Shown piece by piece: positions 44,037 to 51,298 of a DNA stretch of 64,000 bases; the stretch's first letter is position 1, and each line of letters starts with the position of its first letter. The notes beneath the pieces were generated by a model. That model had not been told where the DNA came from. It made no database searches and was given only the letters and a program-made list of their open reading frames with translations. This stretch comes from Flavisolibacter longurius (lineage in GTDB: Bacteria; Bacteroidota; Bacteroidia; Chitinophagales; Chitinophagaceae). The stretch lies in assembly GCA_013327885.1 (NCBI GenBank), contig JABUMY010000010.1, positions 164,461-228,460 on the forward strand, in the 5' to 3' direction. The position numbers and the translations under genes are program-made.

Positions 44037-44080
44037 TTTAATTCTTTTTAGTTATTCGTAATCTTGTTGTATTTACAGTG

Positions 44081-44281
44081 CTACGATGCCTGTTTTTCTG
44101 GCCAGGCCACAAATCCTTTGCGGTTGATCCGTATAAAGGAAGTTTTAATTTGGTCGTAACTGATCCTTGTTGACCTGCCTCCGGGCAGGGCGACAAATCC
44201 ACCTTCGGGATGCAGTCCTGCGCTAGGAATTAGCTTCGTTTTATTGGTGCTGATCGCACCGGTTTCTATATTTCTGTTCAT
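44081..44281 (-). CDS. Small hypothetical protein (66 aa)
   Basis: The frame from the ATG at 44281 encodes MNRNIETGAISTNKTKLIP... with two compact hydrophobic patches (GGFVALPGG, KTSFIRINRKGFVAWPE). Gly/Pro turns suggest a small beta protein. No signal peptide. It is the first gene after a LacI-type operator/promoter (44435-44468) and an attenuator-like leader (44335-44414), which supports regulated expression. No family is recognised. Confidence 0.5.
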   Translation of the reverse strand: MNRNIETGAISTNKTKLIPSAGLHPEGGFVALPGGRSTRISYDQIKTSFIRINRKGFVAWPEKQAS

Positions 44282-44334
44282 AGGTTTTTGTTTTCGTCAT
44301 TCACAACACTGTTTTCTTTATCCTCGTCTCTGTT

Positions 44335-44414
44335 GACCTCTACAGATAAAAAAAACCTGCTACGTTACTAGCAGGCAAATCGATCATTTCTATTTTTTTG
44401 ACCCTCTGTAGGTC
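44335..44414 (-). promoter_or_regulatory. Leader with nested hairpins and intrinsic terminator
   Basis: On the minus strand an outer arm GACCTACAGA (44414-44405) can pair with TCTGTA-GA-GGTC (44346-44335). Inside is a perfect terminator hairpin CCTGCTA-GTAACG-TAGCAGG (44375-44356) followed by T8. A 15-codon frame (MIDLPASNVAGFFYL, 44386-44339) runs through the terminator stem. The layout suits attenuation of the two small genes downstream. Confidence 0.5.
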
Positions 44415-44434
44415 GTTGTGTTTTTACGCCAGGA

Positions 44435-44468
44435 CAAAGGTACAAACAATGTTTAAACGATTAAACAT
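44435..44468 (-). promoter_or_regulatory. Promoter with overlapping LacI-type operator
   Basis: The minus-strand box TACCTTTG (44442-44435) matches TAnnTTTG exactly. The near-palindrome ATGTTTAAAC / GATTAAACAT (44449-44468, one mismatch) covers the -33 side. Its core matches the operator at 46088-46109. Confidence 0.6.
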
Positions 44469-44523
44469 ATAGAGTGCCAAACGGTCTCTTTTAACAAAAC
44501 AGCAAACCTTGTTTAGCAGATTT

Positions 44524-45696
44524 TTAAGCATTGGCTGTCCGGAAAAACCGGCTGCGCAATGTGAGGAGTGAAATCAAAATTCCCATCACTGCAATAAACG
44601 CTAACGAGATGCGAAGATTGAAGGCCCCGGCCAGTAAACCGATCAGTGGAGGCCCCATCAGAAAGCCAAGAAAACCGATGCTGGAAACTGCTGTCAATGC
44701 TTTGCCGGCGGCAATACCTTTTGACTTTCCTGCCTCGCTGTAAATCAGTGGAATCACAGCTGAAACGCCGATACCCACCAACATAAAGGCAAGGATTGAA
44801 GTGGCCAGGAAAGGCGCTAGTACACTGAGCAAAAGTCCTGCGGCTATCAAAAGGCCGCTAGATACAATCGTACGCCGGAATCCAAGTCGATTCGACACCC
44901 AATCGGCTACAAAACGACCGGTGGCCATGGCGCACATAAATGCCGTATAGCCCGCTCCTATCCACTCTTTATCGGCACCCACCACTTTTTGAAAATAGAT
45001 CCCGCTCCAGTCGAACATGGCCCCTTCACAGATCATACAACAAAAAGCGATCACACCCAAGGTGAGCAAAAAACGGTCGGGCTTTACAAAACCTTTCGCA
45101 GCCTGAGCAGTCTTTTTACCATCGGGCAATAGGTAGTGAAAACTGATGGCTACGCCGATCACCAAAACCGTTGCGATCAAAACAAAATGCATCATTGGCA
45201 CAATGCCTCTTCCGATCATAAACGAACCAACTCCCGCCGCCAGGAAACCAGCCAGGCTCCACAAACCGTGAAAGGAAGCCATGATGTTTTTTTCATACTT
45301 TGCTTCTACAAGCACCGCCTGCGTATTGATGGCAATATTGGCAATGTTACCCGCCATCCCAAAAAGGACGAGGGCCAGAATGAGCAAAACGAGGCTGTTG
45401 GAAAGGCCGATCAAGGGCAGAATAAGACTGTAAAGAAGCAAGGCATTGGTAGCAATTTTTTTGCTCCCGTAACGTGTAACCAATCCGCCGGAAAAAAGCA
45501 GCGACACCAGCGAGCCTGCAGGAATCGCAAACAATACCACACCCAGCATGGACTCGGAAAGCTGCAACTGTTGTTGAATGCTGGGAATACGTGAGGCCCA
45601 GGTGGCAAAGCATAATCCCTGCAGGAAAAAAAGTGTGCTCACCGCAATGCGGTAAACTTTGTTGGTGTAGTTTATGGATAAGGCGATCTGCGACAT
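44524..45696 (-). CDS. MFS transporter (YbjJ/FucP-like group)
   Basis: The 390-residue protein has 12 predicted membrane helices in two bundles. Conserved MFS elements include ATWASRIPSIQ in helix 1, SGGLVTRYGSKK (loop 2-3 motif), GMAGNIANIAINTQAV in helix 4 and GRFVADWVSNRLGFRR (loop 8-9). The A-x-x-x-RIP-x-IQ start is typical of the YbjJ and sugar-related MFS group. It follows the stand-alone Rossmann gene by 60 bp and lies between two matching LacI-type operators, so a sugar or sugar-acid substrate is likely but unproven. Confidence 0.85.
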   Translation of the reverse strand: MSQIALSINYTNKVYRIAVSTLFFLQGLCFATWASRIPSIQQQLQLSESMLGVVLFAIPAGSLVSLLFSGGLVTRYGSKKIATNALLLYSLILPLIGLSNSLVLLILALVLFGMAGNIANIAINTQAVLVEAKYEKNIMASFHGLWSLAGFLAAGVGSFMIGRGIVPMMHFVLIATVLVIGVAISFHYLLPDGKKTAQAAKGFVKPDRFLLTLGVIAFCCMICEGAMFDWSGIYFQKVVGADKEWIGAGYTAFMCAMATGRFVADWVSNRLGFRRTIVSSGLLIAAGLLLSVLAPFLATSILAFMLVGIGVSAVIPLIYSEAGKSKGIAAGKALTAVSSIGFLGFLMGPPLIGLLAGAFNLRISLAFIAVMGILISLLTLRSRFFRTANA

Positions 45697-45756
45697 GTTA
45701 TTTCCGTTACGATTTCGTTTTTGACTAAGGCTATTATGATTCCGAAAGATTGTTTT

Positions 45757-46050
45757 TTAAACGATCTGCACCTGCTTTTTTGCTTTCAACGCCGCGCTGA
45801 TCAGGCTGCGATGTGGCTGACCAGGTGACGAGATCAAAACATGACCGATGTTGTCATCTGAAAGTATGTCTTCAAAATTCTCCACCCACTCCATTTCCGG
45901 AAAACGATGGTGTAAGGCACTGCGGGAAGGTTGGTGAAAAGCAAATGCTTTTTTTACAGAAAGGGCACCGGAATTTTTCTGTAATGTTTCGGTCACATCA
46001 TCCGTCCGTGTTCCGCACTCAATTAGCGCTGTACCAGTAGTAGTTGCCAT
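45757..46050 (-). CDS. Stand-alone Gfo/Idh/MocA-like N-terminal domain (97 aa)
   Basis: The protein resembles only the NAD-binding half of Gfo/Idh/MocA oxidoreductases: EWVENFEDILSDDNIGHVLISSPGQPHRSLISAALKAKKQVQIV corresponds to the second half of that Rossmann fold, while the glycine-rich loop is degenerate (TALIECGTRTDD). Full enzymes are 330-430 residues. It ends cleanly at a stop with no catalytic domain after it. It may be a truncated gene or a small regulatory or binding protein. The ATG at 46050 is chosen over 46077 because the operator and leader lie just upstream. Confidence 0.55.
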   Translation of the reverse strand: MATTTGTALIECGTRTDDVTETLQKNSGALSVKKAFAFHQPSRSALHHRFPEMEWVENFEDILSDDNIGHVLISSPGQPHRSLISAALKAKKQVQIV

Positions 46051-46087
46051 AAACTGTTTTATTGTGTGACGATTCAACGATTGTCAA

Positions 46088-46109
46088 TTTGTTTAATCGA
46101 TTAAACAAA
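46088..46109. promoter_or_regulatory. 22-bp perfect palindrome, LacI-type operator
   Basis: TTTGTTTAATC / GATTAAACAAA with a central CG, 38 bp upstream of the 46050 start. Core GTTTAATCGATTAAAC matches the operator at 44449-44468 at all but one position. The LacI-family gene is 114 bp away. Confidence 0.75.
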
Positions 46110-46222
46110 GTAAAGCATAAATTCACAATTCTGCTATTACGTAAGTGTTAAAGAGGTCTAACGAAGCTCTCTTAAGGCAAAATTATTTTGCTAAGCAACT
46201 GGTCTTAAACAGTTTGCAAATT

Positions 46223-47230
46223 CTAAGTTGAAAGGCCGACCACCAGTTCGGCAGGTAAATGTAACTGCGTAGTTCCGGTTTTGTTGTCCATTGCCTGCAG
46301 CAAAAGTTGAACGGCTTGTTGTCCCATTTCCTGCAAGGGTTGCCGGATGTGTGTCAATGGCGCATAAAAAAGGTCCGTCGCATCCGACTGGTCAAAACTG
46401 CAAATGGCGAGATCGGTAGGAACACGAAGCGGCAATTGGTTGATGTATTTCAAGGCAAGGGTGGACAATTTGTTTGAAGCGAAAAACAACGCATCCACCG
46501 GCTCCGGGCCGTTAACCAGGTGCTGAATGCTTTTTTCCATTTCCGCAGCAGTGGCTTCCAGCGACACTTCATGGATCCTGTTTCGTGGCACAGTGATTCC
46601 ATTATCTTGTAAAGCTTTTAAAAAACCTTTCCGCCTGTCCTGCAAGTGCAGCAATGTTGTTTTGAAACCGATGATACCAATACGCCGGCGGCCGGTTTCC
46701 GCCAAGTGAACGCCGCATTCATACGCCGCCTCATAGTTCTTTACACCAACATAATTGGCGTCTAGCGAAGGAAAGTAGCGGTCGATAAGCACAAAAGGAA
46801 TGTTTCTTTTCTGCAGCTCTTTTATCTGATTTTCGCTGTTCTCGGTTGGTGCAAGGATGAGGCCATCCACCTGCCGGTCAAGCAGCACATCCAGCAATTT
46901 TTGCGATCGTTCGGTTGATTCGTCCGAGCTTCCAAAAATCACCGTGTAGTTGTTCTTTTCCGCTTCGTCTTCAATGATCCTGGCCAGCGTCGAAAAAAAA
47001 GTATTGGCAATATCGGCAACCACAAGCCCAATGGTCAGCGTCTTTCGGGTCTTTAAACTTTTAGCAATTTGGTTAGGACGGTAATTGAGTTCCTGCGCAG
47101 TTTCGCGTATCCGCCGGGCCATGTCTTTGTTGATACGGTTTTCTTTTTTGTTATTGAGAACATAAGAAACCAATGCTGTGGACACACCCAGTTTTTGCGC
47201 AATGTCTTTTAACAAAACCCTTTTCTCCAT
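46223..47230 (-). CDS. LacI family transcriptional regulator
   Basis: The 335-residue protein has the LacI helix-turn-helix (LLKDIAQKLGVSTALVSYVLNNK, then the hinge NYRPNQIAKSLKTRKT) and a periplasmic-binding-protein-like sensor (TIGLVVADIANTFFSTLARIIE, GLILAPTENS, FVLIDRYFP, DLAICSFDQSD). The extended start at 47284 adds 18 residues with no HTH similarity, so the ATG at 47230 is used. It probably represses the adjacent Rossmann-MFS operon and the small ORF pair through the GTTTAA-N-CGATTAAAC sites, with a sugar as effector; it may also act on the GH172 gene. Confidence 0.92.
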   Translation of the reverse strand: MEKRVLLKDIAQKLGVSTALVSYVLNNKKENRINKDMARRIRETAQELNYRPNQIAKSLKTRKTLTIGLVVADIANTFFSTLARIIEDEAEKNNYTVIFGSSDESTERSQKLLDVLLDRQVDGLILAPTENSENQIKELQKRNIPFVLIDRYFPSLDANYVGVKNYEAAYECGVHLAETGRRRIGIIGFKTTLLHLQDRRKGFLKALQDNGITVPRNRIHEVSLEATAAEMEKSIQHLVNGPEPVDALFFASNKLSTLALKYINQLPLRVPTDLAICSFDQSDATDLFYAPLTHIRQPLQEMGQQAVQLLLQAMDNKTGTTQLHLPAELVVGLST

Positions 47231-47656
47231 AGCAAACCTTTCCTTCGAGTGGTAGATGCCGCGTTTTTGGTGGCAAAACGCCAATTTACGGTCTTAATCT
47301 TTGTTTAGGATAAATTACACCGGCTAAAACCGTCTTCTTTCCTCCATTAGAAGGTTTTATTTAAACAAATGTTGACAGTTTTCTTCTAAAAAAATTTTCA
47401 ATAGCTCATTTACGACTGATGATAATAGGGAATTGCCATCGTCACAAATGAAATCCCGTAATTATGAAGTTGCGAATCCTAAATTCACTTTTTTGCTGCA
47501 AATGTTTGTCATGGGGACGAAGCGAAAATTGATCAACAACGCATACCATTTTATAAAGTATCGCTGGTCGAGCAATCTCCTTGAAAGCTAAAACGTTTTA
47601 GCAAATTTCCCTTATACTTGCACAAAGGACAGATCCCTTCTAACTAAATACTTGCT
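47231..47656. other. Divergent region between lacI-type gene and GH172 gene
   Basis: No gene seen. It holds the operator/promoter at 47587-47620 and an operator-like half site TTAAACAAA near 47370. Confidence 0.5.
47587..47620 (+). promoter_or_regulatory. LacI-type palindrome and -7 box of the GH172 gene
   Basis: GCTAAAAC / GTTTTAGC (47587-47602) is a perfect 16-bp palindrome with central CG. TATACTTG (47613-47620), one mismatch from TAnnTTTG, follows, so the palindrome covers the -33 region; the ATG is at 47657. Confidence 0.6.
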
Positions 47657-49615
47657 ATGCCTAACCATTTACGTCTAACAAAATCTATTTCATTTGCTGC
47701 CAGCCTGCTACTCTTTTTTTCAAATGCCGCTTTCTCGCAGGGGAAACCTCTTACTACCAATACAGAATTGAAACGTTTATACGCAATCGATCAATTGCCG
47801 GTATACAGGGAGAATAGCCAGGTACTACAGATCTCATCTTACGACCGTACCGGTGGTAATAACGACGGCTTTGAAGGCACCTATTCCTATCTCTCGAAAA
47901 CCGGGGACGGTTCGCTGGTTGTATTTGAAGCAGAAGGCAAAGGGATCATTGAGCGGACCTGGACACCTACACCGACAGATGACACCCTTAATTTTTATTT
48001 TAACGGAAGTCAAAGCCCGAGCTATTCCATTAAATACAGCGATCTTTTTTCGGGGAAGATCTACCCTTTTCTTTCCCCTGTTGTGGGACACAAAGTGGGA
48101 GGCTTTTACAGCTACGTACCGATCCCGTTTGAAAACGGCTGCCGCATTGTGTTCCGCGGGAAAAAAATATTGTTTCACCAGTTTCAATACCGGAAATTAG
48201 GGGAAGACGTCAAGGTAGAAACTTTCCGCCCCGGTAATAGTGAAAAAGAACAACTGGAGCAGGTAGCCTCACTGTGGAACAAAAACAGTGTAAGGGTAAC
48301 CGATATCTACAAAGCACCAACCCGAAACATGGTCATCAACAAAACCCTTTCTCCCGGTCAAACCTTGGTTTTAGCTGAAATACCAACGGGCGGACGCATA
48401 GTTGGAATTGAATTTGCCAATGCGGATGTATTTGAAGGGCTCGACAATTCAATTGACATGAAGCTGACCTGGGATAACGAAAAAAGCCCGGCCCTTTTTG
48501 CACCGGTGGCCGACTTTTATGGCTTTGCGTTTGGGAGCAAGTCCATGAAAAGCTTGTTGCTGGGCGTCGACAGCTCAAACCGTGCCTATAGTTTTCTACC
48601 CATGCCCTTTGATAAAAACGCGAAAATCGAATTACGTTACAGAAAGAATGCAAGCAGCCAAAAACCAGTAAAATTAAATGCCACCATCACGTACCAACCC
48701 ATTAAGCGAAACCCGGCAACCGAAGGCAAGCTTTATGCGATGTGGAAAAACGAAGAACCGGCATTGGGAAAACCTTATGTTTTTTTAGAAGGAGAAGGCA
48801 AAGGTCATTTTGTGGGAACGCTGCTACAAAGCCAGGGAAAAACCTATACCGAGTTTACGGAATTTTTTGAAGGCGATGATTCCACGGTTATCGATGGCAT
48901 CAATTCCATTCACGGCACCGGGTCGGAAGATTATTTTAACGGCGGCTGGTATGCGCAGCCCGGCGGCTGGGTGGAGCGGCTTGGGGCTTCGTTGCATGGT
49001 TGTTTAGATTATTCGCTTCCCTACAGCCGAACGGGTGGTTATCGATTTTACCTCACGGATAAATTGCCTTTTTCGAGGTCTATTTATCACAGCATGGAAC
49101 ACGGTCCTGAAAAAAACAACCGTGCCGTTTCCTACACTTCTCTGGCCTTTTATTATGCCAACAAGCCGGTGCAGCAAACGGGCATTCCCAACAATGCAAC
49201 AGCGAAGGTTTTTATCCCGGATACACTAACTTTTTATGCACGGCTCATGAATCACCTCACGTATGAAGGGAAGATGCACTTGAAAGATGGCAACGCTGTT
49301 TTGGAAAAGAATGAGGAAGGCATTACCAATGTGGACCTTTCGGAAATAAGCAAAGGCGAATACGAACTTTTCCTCAACCTAGTTGCTCCAAACAACGCAA
49401 ACAGCGAGGTTGCTTTAGAGTTCAATTCAAACGGCAAATCAAACAGCCGGAAACTTGTTGGCGGAAAGCGGATCAAGGATAATTTTTATTTTATTGATAC
49501 GATCAACATTAGAAATACCCGCCAGCCCTTAAAGCTTTACTTTAAAGCCAATAACAACAAGGTAATTTTACACCGGGTGATGCTGGTGAAAAAAGGAAAG
49601 TATAGTGCTTTGTAA
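47657..49615 (+). CDS. GH172 (DUF2961) family glycosidase, secreted
   Basis: The 652-residue protein has a signal peptide (about 1-27) and the DUF2961 double jelly-roll (about 60-420): SSYDRTGGNNDGFEGTYSYL, FEAEGKGIIERTWTPTPTDDTLNFYFNG, and the key motif SIHGTGSEDYFNGGWY with the conserved glutamate. GH172 enzymes act on furanosides (difructose dianhydride, D-arabinan), and members can form trimers. The C-terminal 200 residues (DKLPFSRSIYHSMEHGP onward) include a second beta domain. It is the only gene on its strand here and has its own operator. Confidence 0.85.
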   Translation: MPNHLRLTKSISFAASLLLFFSNAAFSQGKPLTTNTELKRLYAIDQLPVYRENSQVLQISSYDRTGGNNDGFEGTYSYLSKTGDGSLVVFEAEGKGIIERTWTPTPTDDTLNFYFNGSQSPSYSIKYSDLFSGKIYPFLSPVVGHKVGGFYSYVPIPFENGCRIVFRGKKILFHQFQYRKLGEDVKVETFRPGNSEKEQLEQVASLWNKNSVRVTDIYKAPTRNMVINKTLSPGQTLVLAEIPTGGRIVGIEFANADVFEGLDNSIDMKLTWDNEKSPALFAPVADFYGFAFGSKSMKSLLLGVDSSNRAYSFLPMPFDKNAKIELRYRKNASSQKPVKLNATITYQPIKRNPATEGKLYAMWKNEEPALGKPYVFLEGEGKGHFVGTLLQSQGKTYTEFTEFFEGDDSTVIDGINSIHGTGSEDYFNGGWYAQPGGWVERLGASLHGCLDYSLPYSRTGGYRFYLTDKLPFSRSIYHSMEHGPEKNNRAVSYTSLAFYYANKPVQQTGIPNNATAKVFIPDTLTFYARLMNHLTYEGKMHLKDGNAVLEKNEEGITNVDLSEISKGEYELFLNLVAPNNANSEVALEFNSNGKSNSRKLVGGKRIKDNFYFIDTINIRNTRQPLKLYFKANNNKVILHRVMLVKKGKYSAL

Positions 49616-49853
49616 ATGCCCATCTGGCGAACGACTTGACCAAAAAGAGGTTAATAGGAAAGATATTCAAGCAACAATTGCTTTGTTGCCTGAATAGCGA
49701 AGTCCTCATCAAATCAAACCTAAAACCTGGCGATTGCCAGAAAGTATTTTCCTGTACAAAAAAAGCGGTTGCCTGATGTTTGCTTAACCCTAAATCGTAT
49801 ATTTTTCTTTTTATACAAATGGAAAAATTACCACAACTGTTTACCCGACCCAA

Positions 49854-51287
49854 TTAATATTTATCCCAAAACAATTTACTTTCCACTTTATCGCCTCCCA
49901 TTTTGGCAGATGCGTCGGCATAGTTTGAATTGTTCAGGGTTTGTTCGTTTGTTGGGTAGGTAAATCGATTGGGAAATCCTGATTTTGCCGTTGCAGGCAC
50001 CGTTAAAACCGGGAAATCCAAACGCCGGTATTCCGTCCAGGCTTCGTAACCGCGGTTCTGCAGGGCGATCCATTTTTGTGTGCCGATCTTTTCTTTGTAA
50101 TTACCAGCAGCGGTGGCATAAGCAACAGCCGTTTGTGCCAGGTAGGCGTCGGCTTGCGCATTCGTTCCGCCCCAGTACAAAATTGAAGCGCGGATGGCAT
50201 TTTTATAATGCTCTTCCGCCGTACCGGCAACGGCAAATCCACGCTCCTTTGCTTCGGCACGGTAAAATTCGATTTCTACAAAATCGAGCAGCAAGGCAGG
50301 AAAATCCTGTGCGGTGACTTTGTCCGCCACCTTTGCATAATCTGAAAATGTATTGTTCGATCCCGGTCTGCCTCCTACAAATACGCCGGCATCATTTGGC
50401 TTGAAATACAGGTTCAATCTAGGATCATTTAGTGCCTTCAATTTATCGATCAGGGTATTGGCAGCAATAAAGTCCTGCCGGTTACTTTGAATCAGGTCAA
50501 CCCAGATCGGGTTGGTGTTTGGGGTTGTTTTCAGGTAGGTAAACGATGCGTTGTCGCTAGGCGATTGAAAGGCACCGGCATCGGCTTGCTCCACTGCCGT
50601 TTTTGCTTTTGTTTCGTCCACATCGGCAATGGTCATGGCAAGTTTTATTTTAAGTGAATTTGCAAACCGGATCCATTTGGCTACCGAACCACCATACACA
50701 ATGTCATCCGTTGCAGTAAATCCAGCCGCCGTCGCACTCATGGCTTCAATGTCTGCATCCAGCCGGCGTAACAGGTCATCGTAAATGGTTTTGGCATCGT
50801 CATATTTTGGAAACAGTTGGTCCGCATCCAGCGCCTCGGTATAGGGCACATTTCCAAATGTGTTTACCAAAACCGAATAAGTAAACACCTGCATGACGTC
50901 TGAGATCGCAACCTGGTTTTTCTTTATTTGCTCATCCAGAATGCTTGCATCCGAGGGAATAAGCCGCTGCGCTTCTTTCAAATCCACCAGTACATCCCGG
51001 TAAAGGCGGGCCCACCAGGCCTGTGGAATATTTCTCGTGGTAAAATCGTAATTCGGCTCGTCCTGGTAGGTTGTTGTTGCCCAATGCTGCACAACCAGCC
51101 GAAATACGTTGGTGTTTACGTTGCTACTAGCAAGACCGTCGGTTAATGTTCTCACTGCGTTGGAAAACAACGTGGCCGGTGGTACGCTTGAAGGACTTTT
51201 TGTTTGTTCGTTGAACCGCGAAATATCCTTGGTACAGGCAGCGAAAAAAAGCAAGGAGGTGGAAACTATGATTAGACACTTTTTCAT
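49854..51287 (-). CDS. SusD-like_2 family lipoprotein
   Basis: The 477-residue protein has a lipoprotein leader (lipobox FAAC) and the features of the SusD-like_2 family: FNEQTKSPSSVPPATLFSNAV, a WATTTYQDEPNYD segment, ITDxMQVFTYSVLVNTFGNVPYTEAL and the C-terminal WIALQNRGYEAWTEYRRLDFPVL. These proteins bind ligand on the surface with a SusC partner. The upstream susC has lost its 5' end, so this intact SusD may be unexpressed or served by an internal promoter. The gap to susC is 11 bp. Confidence 0.9.
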   Translation of the reverse strand: MKKCLIIVSTSLLFFAACTKDISRFNEQTKSPSSVPPATLFSNAVRTLTDGLASSNVNTNVFRLVVQHWATTTYQDEPNYDFTTRNIPQAWWARLYRDVLVDLKEAQRLIPSDASILDEQIKKNQVAISDVMQVFTYSVLVNTFGNVPYTEALDADQLFPKYDDAKTIYDDLLRRLDADIEAMSATAAGFTATDDIVYGGSVAKWIRFANSLKIKLAMTIADVDETKAKTAVEQADAGAFQSPSDNASFTYLKTTPNTNPIWVDLIQSNRQDFIAANTLIDKLKALNDPRLNLYFKPNDAGVFVGGRPGSNNTFSDYAKVADKVTAQDFPALLLDFVEIEFYRAEAKERGFAVAGTAEEHYKNAIRASILYWGGTNAQADAYLAQTAVAYATAAGNYKEKIGTQKWIALQNRGYEAWTEYRRLDFPVLTVPATAKSGFPNRFTYPTNEQTLNNSNYADASAKMGGDKVESKLFWDKY

Positions 51288-51298
51288 GTGGAATCGTT

